Origin: Eulemur rufifrons
Taxonomy: Eukaryota > Chordata > Mammalia > Primates > Lemuridae
Direction: 5' to 3'
Assembly: GCF_041146395.1 (NCBI RefSeq)
Contig: NC_090995.1
Span: forward strand, 12,378,501-12,442,500
DNA length: 64,000 bases
Positions within the stretch are counted from its first letter, which is position 1; each line of letters begins with the position of its first letter. The translations under genes were made by a program, and so were the position numbers. Below the pieces are notes generated by a model. That model was not told the origin of the DNA. It did not search any database and saw only the letters and a program-made list of their open reading frames with translations. Shown here piece after piece: positions 45,326 to 55,625 of the stretch.

Positions 45326-46950
45326 ATAAATCTTTTTTTTTCAGTTGATTTTCTTAGGCTTTGTCAGTATTAACACTATTGTTATTTGTAAATAGCAATA
45401 ATTTTTGTTTCCTCCCTTCCCAAATAGTTCAATAGTTGTGGCACTTATTTCTCCTTCCCAAACAACTCAATTATTTGTGGTGACAAGGGGTATAATTCAT
45501 ATGGCTTAATGAAACAGATTTTAAAACTCACTTTAGCCTAATATTTTAAACTCTTCTTCTACAATTTTTGTAACAAATAAATAAGCAGCTAATCATTTTA
45601 TTTGTGTTTCACCTAAATTCTTTTTCTGGGTCTAGGAGAGGATTTTTTTTTTTTTCTTTAGAGTTTTGAACAGAAGAGATGAGCATTGTGACCAAATTCA
45701 TTTGGAGAGACAGAGACTCACTAGTGCAATGACACTCTGCCCTTACCTGTCCTATAGAACACATGTTTTTTTCACGGTATTGGAGTTATTCGTGAATGTC
45801 TTCCCTTCCATACTGGACTGGATCTATAGCATGTTCGTCTTGTATTTCCCACTATGTGTAGTAAAGTGCTTTGCATGAATAATGCTTAGTGAGTGAGCTC
45901 TGTTTTCCTGCAACTCCTGCTATTCACCACGTTTTTCCTTCTCTGCCACTTCACATCTTGGATAGATTTCATTCTTATATATGTATGCACACATATATAT
46001 ACACACATGCACATAATATGCACACACACACGCATAATAACTTTCCATTATAAAAACACTTTCTTTTTTTTGTAATCCAGTCTGGTAAACACTAAAACGT
46101 CCATCTCACTTCTATTCAAACTTGTCCATTTCCTCTAGCTCAGCGACGACTTGATGTTTGCCAAAATTAAACTAGACTCCTCCTCAAATAATACTGGTTT
46201 ACTTAATATGAGTAACAAATCGGTAAAAATTTAATATGTAAGGAAAACACAGATGATTCTGAAAAGCTGTAAGCAATTAATCCAAAGAAATGTTAGATAG
46301 GATAGTCCTACGAAAGAAATATTCCTATCTAGCGTTTTAACATTCTTCAAATCATATTAACTTTCCTTGGGCTCTGTGGTGTTTGAAACTCCTTGAGGGT
46401 TTCAGGCCACAGATGACAATAGTGTTTAATACTATTGTTTTTTAAAGTAGCTCAACATTCAATTGTTTTCTCTATGAGTATATTGTCCTTGGGTAACTCC
46501 CAACAGTCAGTAAGGCAAGAGAGCTCTAAATGAAACAGAAAATAAATAAAAATCTTATGAATCAGCTCTAATACTTGAGGGGGCTTTGATTCTCTAGGCT
46601 CATTATTGAATAAATTCAACAAATGGTATATTTATTAAGTGCGTATAATTGTTAGTATTTCTCTCAATTCCTGGGAAAGACAGGGATATAATCTTTGCTC
46701 ACTGCTCGGATGATCATATTTTATCGTTTGGAAGGAAGGCTTTCAGCTTTACATGCTGAGTTTTCAGAATTCTCCACTTGTCACATAGTTTTCATTGGCC
46801 TGAATGATATTCCCAGTTCTTACTACAAAACTAGAGAGCAACCATTACCTCTTTGAGTCATTCTTTCACTTCCTTTTTGATATCACTTTCTTAGCCCTCA
46901 ATTTTATTGCTTTTCAAGCATTTCTAAATTGACACGTGAAAACGGCGAAC
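45326..46950. other. AT-rich intergenic, with (TA/CA) microsatellite
   Basis: No gene. A mixed TATG/CACA simple repeat covers about 45,972-46,034. T-runs occur near 45,330 and 45,645. Confidence 0.5.
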
Positions 46951-46989
46951 TTGAGACTTTAGTTTTGAAGCTGATGGCCATGCACTCCA

Positions 46990-47006
46990 ACCACTAGGAG
47001 GCGCTG
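46990..47006 (+). promoter_or_regulatory. CTCF-like motif, plus strand
   Basis: ACCACTAGGAGGCGCTG matches the CTCF core (CCASYAGRKGGCRS) at all but one position (A in the K position). It points away from the minus-strand motif at 29.3 kb. Confidence 0.55.
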
Positions 47007-47849
47007 CATATTCCCAACGTCGTGAACACACACTCCCAGGTCAAAAGAAATACACAATTAATTGTAATATTTGTTTATTTTCAAACTCACGACATACAAC
47101 AACATTGTTGTGGGTTTTAGTAGGAAGGGTGAAGGTATTATAAATAAAATAGAATACAGGATGTGCATTCTCTTTGGATCTTTCTTTGAGCTCTATTTTC
47201 TCTAAGACCCATGAAACTGGTGGGTTAAGGTAGTTCCTGAGTATCCTCCACTTTCGGAAAGCTAAGCTTGGGCAGGCTTGGGGGGCAGAGAGAGGGAAAC
47301 ATTGAGAAGACACTTAGGTATTCTCCACCCTGGGCCTCGGGAAGAAGGGATGGCACTCTGCTTTGTTTACTTACCTTTTCCCCATGCCGTGTTTGGAGGG
47401 CCACCATCAGATATGTGGCAAAATTGGACAGGAAGGTGGTTCTTTGTTCTGCTTCTAGTGTAAATCTTAAGCTGAAATAGTAGAATGAATCCTCCAGTAT
47501 CATAGTAAGAGGCCAAAAGACTCTGATCCAAGGTTCTTGATAATAATATCAGCCACGTATTTAGTGTCCTTTGTGTTTGACATCTCTCCTGAGCCTACTG
47601 CTGTGGGACATAACTGTTACATCCTAGAGGATTCCATCCTAGACGTTTCTCCTCTCATTAGGAGATCTAAATAGCAGACTTCCTGTGTATTTGATTGAGC
47701 AATGATGGTCTGTCATGTTGGTGTATATGCATAGGTAGTCTAGCTTATGTTGGCAGTGTGACTTCTAAAGGACAAAAAGTGTATGTAATAATAAATATCT
47801 TATAAACAAATACAGTAACTATTAAGCCCTAGGGTTTTATCCTTTATTA
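47007..47849. other. Intergenic, nothing recognised
   Basis: About 840 bp with no supported gene or repeat. Confidence 0.45.
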
Positions 47850-48660
47850 TTTATCTAGTTGCAAAGGTAAAAATACATGCTACAAATAATTCAAACAGTA
47901 ATATTCTGATATTAAAAAAATGCCCTCTATAATTTTAAATTTTCAGAGGTAACCATTGTTCCTAATATATCAAATTGTGAACAGTTATTATGTTAATAAT
48001 ATATGCAATGTATTAATATGTAATATTAATGTATTAAGATATAGCATATTTTAATAAGTATGTAACAGCAGATATATTAATGTAAGTATATAACAACATG
48101 AAAAATATATCTTGAACATCTTTTTTGTGTCAGTACACATGGATGTGTTCATTGTTTCTAATGACTGTGGAGTATTCCATTATATGTAATTAATTTCCTA
48201 TTATTTTTTACATCTTTTTATTACAAATTTTGCCACATTGAATATTGTCATATATATTTACATTTGCACATGTTTTCAATATTTATATGATCAACTATTA
48301 GAAGTAAAATTACTGGGTCAATGAGTTAACACAGTTAAAATTTTAATGCATTTTATTAAATTTGTTTCCAAAAGGAAATATAAAGTTGTACACTTCTCAT
48401 AGCATATGGACATTTCCCCTGCTCTTGGGCATTTTAAAACCTTAACATCTTTTTAGTATTTACAATAAAAAAATTCCTTGTTTGTTTTAATTTGTATTTT
48501 AGGTAAAGTCGAGCCATGTTGATTAACTATTTTGTAGTTCTGTGAGTTTCCTGGTCATGTCATTTGCCCATTTCTCCATCTTGTTTTGCCTCATTTTTGT
48601 TGCTTTGTAATAATTCTTTGTGTATTAAGTTTACCTATTGTCTGACCTATGTTTTAAATA
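47850..48660 (-). mobile_element. Old L1M/HAL1-type 3' region
   Basis: On + it reads as antisense of an old L1 3' end: 'tttcagaggtaaccattgttc', 'gtggagtattccattatatgt', 'aaattactgggtcaatgag', 'agtttcctggtcatgtcatttgcccatttctcc'. An AT-rich block of about 100 bp near 47,990-48,090 may be a separate insertion or simple sequence. Confidence 0.6.
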
Positions 48661-48887
48661 TATATTTTTCCTTTTTTGTTGTTTATCTTTTACTTTATTT
48701 TGTTATTGTTGTTGTTATTTTGCTGTCAATTTTTAAATTTTACTCTGTTCTCAAATTTCTCAGTCTCTTCTTATTTTTATGATAAATATGTGTCCTATAT
48801 TTTTAGCTTTAAATAAAAGGGCTTTCCTTACCCTGAGATTATAAAAAAGTTCACTCATATTTTATTGGAGTGTTTTTCTTTGACTCA

Positions 48888-48990
48888 GTCTGGATAGTAA
48901 GTTCCAGAAGGGCAGCTCTTTGTCTCTGCACTCCAGGGTCTAGCTGTCAAGTGTTGCATGAATTAGTTTAATGAACAAATTAAGTTGACT
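48888..48990 (+). mobile_element. L2 3' fragment (weak)
   Basis: 'gtaagttccagaagggcagctctttgtctctgcactccagggtctag...tgaattagtttaatgaac' resembles the L2 3' end. Short. Confidence 0.45.
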
Positions 48991-50689
48991 TTTGGAAAGC
49001 AGACTTTATGAAAATATGAATGCTTTAGAGAAGTTCTACCTTTATATTTCTGCAAAAAAACCTACATGACAAAAATTGTAGGCTCCAAGAGTACAGAAGA
49101 TGGGATGAACTATTGGTAGTTTGGGGAGGAGGAACCTCATCATCACGAACACTTTGTACTTGGCCGATCAAGGACCGTGTACAGGTTCTGAACTCTTATG
49201 ACTGCTCAATCACAGTGCCATAGATTCCTTCTGGGGGGGGGTCCTCACCAGTCGTATAAATGGTGTGGGTAACACCCCTGGTTTGAAACTAGGCTGCTTT
49301 CAAAGTTTCTTACTTTCAAAGTTTATGGTTCTATCTTGGGATGTGCATTGATGTAAAACATTTGTATAGAGAGATAGGAGTCAAAAGTTGAAGTTTACCA
49401 CTCACCCTCTATTTCTTCGGGAGTTTGGGTCACTTTAATGGTGGAGATTAGTTTGTTTCCCTCTTTGGTAGCTTCCTTTCAGTGATTTAGGCATATTTGT
49501 GTGGGTTAAAGGGAAAAGGCAGCCACTCAGTTTCCTGGTGAGAGTTGAAGGTTGGTATTCTGCTAGACAAACTGGCTTTAGAACTTGGGGTACAACTCAG
49601 GAATAGAAGTCAAGGTGTAGCTGTAAATTATGTTTTCTATTCCATCTGTACTGAAATCGTAGAAGGACCCAAGTCCTGACAAGAGACTCCATGCAGCGAA
49701 AGCTGGTCTGAACAAAGAGGACTGCTTTCTTTTCCTTCCTGTTTTTTCCAGTTTACATAGTATTCCAGGGGTTGCATAACAATCTTCTTCTTCAGCATTT
49801 TCTGTCTTTTTCTGTTGTTATTATAGATTCCACGGTTTTTATTTCTCCCAGTTTTTCACAAAAGTAAATGTCTTTTCAATGTTCCTTGTGTTCAGGTCTG
49901 TGTTACTCTTAGAATGTTTTTTGGAAGCGAGGCCCATCTGGATTATGTGGAAGAAAAGAGCAAATTTTCACTTAGGTATGCAACTGTGAAATAGACATGG
50001 AATATGGACATTTTGTTCAGAGTGTTAAAATATTGACAGTGTGTCATCCAGGGATGTTCAAAAGTGCACACTTTGTCCAGAATTCTTTCTCCCACTTATT
50101 CCTTCTAGTGCACCTACCCAAGATTGTAGGCTCCCTGAAGGTCTTAGCAAGTGAATCACTAGCTATTTCGCAGGCATGTGGAGAGCTCTGGAGTGAAGGG
50201 GTGTGGAGTCGCCCAAGTCAGCTGATCGTGATCAATGATTTATAATTAATGCAGGGACATGTCCCTCCATTGTTCTTAGTATTGATGGGGGGATCATGCG
50301 TAGCACGTGGAGAGATGGATGAACCTCTTTAGTTGGTTCTCCTAGAGGTATCATAGCTATTTCTAATTTCTAGTTATGCCCTTGGCTTTACAAAGCAATA
50401 TATCCTTGTGGGCTTCAAGGTGACATCACAGAGTGACAGCAGAATGCCTCCCCTTGCTAGACAGCGCCACCACTATCCCATGGAAGTGACGAAAAGTCAC
50501 CCTTCGCCTTTCCAGTTCCCTCACGCTTCTTAGGTTAGGAATCACCACCTCTTACTGGCGCCACTTCCAAAACACACCTGCAATTCATCTGCTTCGTCCT
50601 CCTCCACCGCCGTCGCCCCAGCCCCAAACGCCGTCATTGCTCACCTGCACGTTGCGGTAGCCTTCTGTCTTGCCTTCCCAGTTCCACCC
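48991..50689. other. Intergenic, nothing recognised
   Basis: No supported gene. A G-run lies at about 49,233-49,241. Confidence 0.45.
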
Positions 50690-51182
50690 TCACTCCTTTA
50701 CAGTCTGCTCTGTACCAAGCCACTGGTGTGAGTCATCTTTTAAAACCATAAAGCAAATCATATCCTCCTCCTGCTTAAAACCTTCAGTTTCTCGCTGCTC
50801 TTTGAATAAAACTCAACTCTGTAAAACGGGCTCAAGGTCCTGAATAATCTGGCCTTAGTCTCCCCTCGTGACTTCGTTTTTATTCCTCGTTCTGCTTTTC
50901 TCCCTGCACCCCGGCCATGCTGACCTCTTCTCTGGTCCTCTGACCCACCGAGCCCTGTTGTGCCTCGAGGCTTTCCTGCATGCTGTCCCCTCAGCCTGCG
51001 ATGCCCTTCCCCCGCTCTTTGCATATTTTAGAATTTTATGGAACTGCTTAGTTCTTTTCTTCGCTACTGGAGTGCAAACTCATGAGGACAGGAGCTTGTC
51101 TGTCTTACTCATGGCACTGTCCCCAACGCTCAGCCAAGTGCATGGCATGCAGTAAGCGCTCTGTGATTGAATGAATGAGCCA
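50690..51182 (+). mobile_element. L2 LINE 3' end
   Basis: Sense L2 3' portion: 'cttcagtttctcgctgctctttg', 'ccctgcaccccggccatgctgacc', 'gatgcccttcccccgctc', 'gagtgcaaactcatgaggacaggagcttgtctgtc', 'catggcatgcagtaagcgctctgtgattgaatgaatga'. Nearly 500 bp, the clearest L2 in the window. The open frames on both strands here are relics or chance. Confidence 0.85.
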
Positions 51183-51289
51183 AAGTGTGTTCTGAGTTAT
51201 CAGTGAAATGTGTTGAACGAGCAGGTGAAAGCAGTAAGTGGTATTTAGCTAGAGCTGATGAGGAGGCAGTGTGGGGGGGTGGAAAGTCT

Positions 51290-51425
51290 TGCAGGTAGAG
51301 ACTCAGGAGATCTGGTTTTTAGTCTTCACTCTGAAACTAGTAAGCTTTGCTGCCTCTCTGAGCTGTATTTTCTGTGTCTGTGAAGTAGTTTCTGATATTC
51401 ATAGGGTTCTTTAGGGGAGAATGTT
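51290..51425 (+). mobile_element. MIR SINE fragment
   Basis: 'agactcaggagatctggtttttagtcttcactctgaaactagtaagctttgctgcctctctgagctgtattttctgtgtctgtgaagtag' follows the MIR middle. Fragment. Confidence 0.6.
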
Positions 51426-52119
51426 TGGGGAGACCAATCTGACGTAAGGGGCTCCTAAGCTGTTGCAAAGTAGATTCTTTACAACTTTATGGTGGCCAGC
51501 CCGTGACCTTTAGATGGAGTGTGTTTCCTACATCTAGAGGGTTTTGAACAAATTTCTTGAGAGAGCTACTCTTTGAAAAAGTTTAGAACCGTTTCGTTTG
51601 TGTCATGTGGAATTTGAGAGCAAAGAAGATACACCTTCTTTTGGCATGCTTCAAACAGGTGTGTATCATATGACTAATTCCAGGAAAACTGTTGGAATCT
51701 GTTATAATATTCTGGGAATATCTCTGAAGGGTGTATCAGAGTAAGGTGTTAGGAATGGTTGGAGGTTCCTGAATTGTCAATTCCAAAATTTAATAAATCT
51801 GTTGGAGACAAACCAAATTGATGGTAAGTGATTCCATACACTCTTGTGATATTATTGTCTATCTAGACATTTTATGGTGACTTTATGATAATTGGGAAGG
51901 AATTAGTACATTATATATAAAACTGGGTCCCAAATATTTTGTTGCTCATTCTTTGCTAATCTTCCGTTGTATTTCTTAATGTTTTCCCTGAACTGATAAA
52001 GTCTTAGAGTACTAATATTATGAATAGCTCAATCCTAATTATGTTAATTAGAGGTATGTTAAAGTCTTAAAGGAGGCTGAAATTTCTAGATCTTAACATA
52101 ATCACGGGCCATTCTGTTG
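51426..52119. other. Intergenic, nothing recognised
   Basis: No supported gene or repeat. Confidence 0.45.
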
Positions 52120-52245
52120 CTCACACTTTATGGAAGAAGACTGAGACAAAGCAGAGAGAGATGACTTAGTCCATGCCCCCAGACAATGTCAGTCATAGAA
52201 CAGGGGACAAGAAGTTAGAGCCACCAGAGCCCTGAGTGGCTGAGT
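52120..52245 (-). mobile_element. MIR SINE fragment (weak), minus strand
   Basis: 'ggaagaagactgagacaaagcagagagagatgacttagtccatgcccccaga...agaacaggggacaagaagttagagcc' resembles reverse MIR. Diverged. Confidence 0.4.
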
Positions 52246-52788
52246 CACTTCTACAGACTTTAGACAACTCACACTTAAGCACTGAGGAATGAATCATTTC
52301 TTCATGGTAAACTATTGATTTAGATTTGTGGTCTTCTTTTGTTCAGTAAGACAAAAAAAATCCAACATGGGAACAATTCATTGCAGAGACTTATTGGAGT
52401 AATAATAATGATGATGATGAACCAAGTCTGGGAAGGACCGATATCGAGGGGAGCACCGAGGGGCAGGGATGGAGTGAGCAATGCTGTCCTGCTTCAGGCA
52501 GCCGTGATTAATCCTGGAGACATGGAGGTCCAGGGGGAATTGTTAGAGAAGAAGTAGAGGAAGATGAAGTGAAGCTCACAGAGTTGCATGAATTTTTCTC
52601 ACATAATGGCTGTGGGATTTCTGGGTTGTAGTGGAAGAAGTTCCACTTGTACCTGCCACTCAAATGCACAAACACCTTTCAGAATCATCTACTGGCTTCT
52701 TTATCTGCTCTTTACTCCTTCCGGTGTGGTTTTGCCTCCTCCGCTAGCTAATGCAGACCCACCTGGGTCTAGGCTTGCCCCAATGCCT

Positions 52789-52848
52789 GTCTTAGTCCAT
52801 TTGTGTTGCTATCGAGGAACACCTGAGGCTGGGTGATTTATAATTCTG
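52789..52848 (-). mobile_element. MaLR-type LTR end fragment, minus strand
   Basis: 'tgtcttagtccatttgtgttgctatc...cacctgaggctgggtgatttataa' is the reverse of the 3' end of MST/MLT-type LTRs. It stops where the L1 3' end below begins. Confidence 0.65.
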
Positions 52849-53210
52849 ACACCTGTTACAACATGGACGCACCTTGAAGACTTACGGGAAATGCAATCAG
52901 CCAGTCACAAAGGTACAAATACTCTATGATTCCACGAGTAAGTGTTACTGGAGGAGTCAAATTCGCAGAGACCGTTCGTTCATACAACGGAGGTTGCCAG
53001 GGGTTGGGGGCTGGGGAACGGGGAGTTGCCGTTTAATGGGGACAGAGTTTCTGTTTGGGAAGATGAAAAGTTTTGGAGACGGGCGGTGGTGTTGGTGGCA
53101 CAACAATGCCAAATTATCTAACACCCCCAAACTGTACACTTAAAAATGGCTGAAATGGTAATTTAATGTTCTCTGTGTTTAATCATGTTAAAACAATAAA
53201 ACTTAAAGAA
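52849..53210 (+). mobile_element. L1M-type LINE 3' end
   Basis: Sense 3' end: 'tgttacaacatggacgcaccttgaagac', 'ggttgccaggggttgggggctgggg', 'gatgaaaagttttggagacgggcggtggtg', 'aaactgtacacttaaaaatggctgaaatggtaattta', ending in an A-rich tail (about 53,190-53,210). Several CpGs remain (gggcggtggtg, ttcgcagag), which is unusual for such an old family. It may have inserted into the MaLR fragment to its left. Confidence 0.8.
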
Positions 53211-53619
53211 ACAGAAGATGCTAAAAGGAGCTGGTAGAAGGAGGGCTTTTTAGGCTTTACCTCTGATTACCTTCACGGTGGCAAGGGACGGTCTAATAGT
53301 AGCAGGGTAATGCTAAGGTGCGGTGAGAGGAGTGACATTTTGAGAACTAACATTACTTCATTTTGTGTCTGAATAGTGATCTTGCTCCGGGCATTCAATT
53401 GTCATTCTTATTATGGTAAAAATGCCTCCCTAGCGTCCTTCAAATTGATCCTAATCCTTAAGCCTATCACGATATTCACCACCCTTGCCCTGACAAAAAT
53501 CCACCTTTACATTATTATTAGAGAAAGTAGTGATTTTTACATCTTTTGTTTCTCTTTTCTTTTTTCTTCCCCCCCTCTCTTTCATTTGCCAACAAAAGAG
53601 TTGTCAAAAGGAATGTTTA

Positions 53620-54010
53620 TAATAATTTAACGGATTATTTGCTTATTAGATATTAATCATTCTGCCGTGCCGAGGGTCCATGCTGGTGCTTGGCTGCTAG
53701 AACAGTGATTCTGATCTCAATTAGATTATGTCTCTCTCCTTTACCTCCCCATAAATCATTCCGGCAAACTGAAATTAACAGCTACTGGAGCGCATTAATA
53801 ATCTGACTCACACATTGGAAAATGCATTAGCCGGAACCCTCCCATCGCTCTGACTGTTAAGCACATCATTTTGTTTATGAAATATAAACATTTCATGGAA
53901 GAGCTCTCCCACATTTCTCCGGGCCTGTGACAGCTAAAATGATTGTACACAATTGCCAGTCAGTCATGCGCCCAAATAAAGTTTGTTTAAAGTCATGGTT
54001 CTGTGACTGC
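53620..54010. promoter_or_regulatory. Strong candidate developmental enhancer
   Basis: About 390 bp free of repeats and packed with homeodomain-type sites: TTAACGGATTATTTG, GATATTAATCATTC, CTCAATTAGATTATG, GAAATTAACAGCTAC, GCATTAATAATCTG, AATGCATTAGCC, GTGACAGCTAAAATGATTG and CCCAAATAAAG. The mosaic of HOX/PBX/MEIS-like words is typical of ultraconserved elements. 46.7 kb from the NKX6-1 stop. Confidence 0.55.
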
Positions 54011-54104
54011 CCCATTTTCTCAGGCATTTAAAAACCTACATTTAAAATAAAAAAAAAAAAACAATCCCCCGTGGTCATGAAAATAATAATAACATCTTAA
54101 AAAT

Positions 54105-54325
54105 GATACTCAACGTGTATATGGTCCTTTGCATACTTTACACAGTGTTTTCACTTTTGCTATGCGTGTGAGATAGTGGTATGTTATTAGTATCACATTT
54201 TGTTTTCCCCTATAGGGAAACTAAGGCTGAGAGGTGATTTGGTCAAGGCCATACAGCAAGTGGTGGAAGGAAGACTAGAGTCCGGGATTTGGTGGCTGTA
54301 AGTCTCATGCGCTTTACAACGCCCT
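54105..54325 (-). mobile_element. MIR SINE, minus strand
   Basis: Reverse MIR plan: 'cctttgcatactttacacagtgttttcac', 'tatagggaaactaaggctgagaggtgatttggtcaaggccatacagcaagtggtgg', 'gtccgggatttggtggctgtaagtc'. It sits between two enhancer-like stretches. Confidence 0.75.
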
Positions 54326-54499
54326 ACATTCTCTACTGTAGACCACACTCTCGGTACATCTATGCTCATTCTATGTCTGTATGTTAAATGTGTAAGGCAG
54401 CCAAACGTCCTTTCTAGAGAGAGCAGTGATCTGCCTCCATTCCTGCAGATCAGACAGTAAAACCACGAAAAGTCAGAGGTAAATGGATCCTTTCCGTTA

Positions 54500-55015
54500 T
54501 TTTAATTCATTGCATTTACTCCTTGTGTCAATTACACTGTGCCGTACAATGTAGCGATGCTGTACACAGTCAGAGTAAAACAGAGATTTGACACGTTATC
54601 AACAGCATTTTTTATCCTGTATAGGTATTCTCTCTGGATGATGCAAGCACTCAAACACTCCGTTTTCCTCAGCAGCAAATATCTTGGTCTTAATTTACTT
54701 TGGTGGTAGAAAAAGTCAGACGGCAGCAGAGCTGATCTGTAGTTTTTGTTGTTGTAATGCCTGAGCGGTCTTTATGGTGAAGTTAAACCGATTCCTACTC
54801 CATTAGTATCTAAGATCATCAGAAATATTGATTGCAGCATGTTTGGGCCGATGTAATTGTGGCAGGTGAATAACAGCCTCAGCTATCGAATGGAAGAAAC
54901 AAAAATATAAATTTGTTGCAATTTAAAAAAGAATTTTTGACCATCTCAACTTCAGAAAAATTTGCATGTAAATTATTATTTCTTATTGTTTCTATGGGCA
55001 CTTTTCTCCCTGTGT
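54500..55015. promoter_or_regulatory. Candidate conserved non-coding element
   Basis: Repeat-free and complex, with CAATTACACTG, TGACACGTTATCAAC, GGTCTTAATTTACTTTGG, CCATTAGTATC, AATATTGATTGCAGC and GATGTAATTGTGG. Less dense in motifs than its neighbour at 53.6 kb. Confidence 0.42.
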
Positions 55016-55179
55016 TCCTACCCTCCCAAAGACTCACTCATTCCGTTGTTTGTTGAGACGAGAACCGAAGTGTCTTTTGTTTGGCTTTTATTTTTATAGT
55101 TTCATGAGTATATATTAATACCTGGACATCCATATGATTGAGTCTGAATATTAACTTAAAAAAATCAAAATTTGTTCAT

Positions 55180-55292
55180 TTTGGAGCATAAGAGCTTTGA
55201 GAACATGACTGGTATCTTCTTGGTCATAGCGCTTAGCTGTATGCTTGGCCTGCAGTAGGCATGCAATGAATATTTGGTGCATGAACCAAAAA
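55180..55292 (+). mobile_element. L2 3' end fragment
   Basis: 'catagcgcttagctgtatgcttggcctgcagtaggcatgcaatgaatatttggtgcatgaa' matches the terminal part of L2. Short. Confidence 0.65.
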
Positions 55293-55589
55293 CTGTCACA
55301 TGTTTCAATCATGCTTCCGTTGCATAAAACCTTTTTCCATACTCTTCCTTTTACACTGCTTTCAGCTTAAGCTTAAGGGGGCATAGGAAAAAAAATTAAG
55401 AGAGAAGCACCCCAGTCACATTAGTCTGTGGTGAAACTAAAATTGGTATCCTAGCTGTTAGCCTCGCTCACAAGTCTTGTCTGGTAATGTCTTTGTCTGT
55501 TTCAGATAAGTTTGTCTGCTTTCAAAAGAATGTGGATTTGCTATCGTGTTGATATTCAAATGACTGTGCAAAAGCTTTTTGATCATACT

Positions 55590-55625
55590 TTATATATACG
55601 TATATATATATATAGAGAGAGAGTA
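55590..55625. repeat. (TA)n/(GA)n microsatellite
   Basis: TA units followed by GA units at about 55,595-55,623. Seen directly. Confidence 0.85.

Noticed and set aside
50758..51155. Frames of 88-95 codons on both strands
   Set aside because: They lie on the L2 3' end; LINE-derived non-coding sequence.
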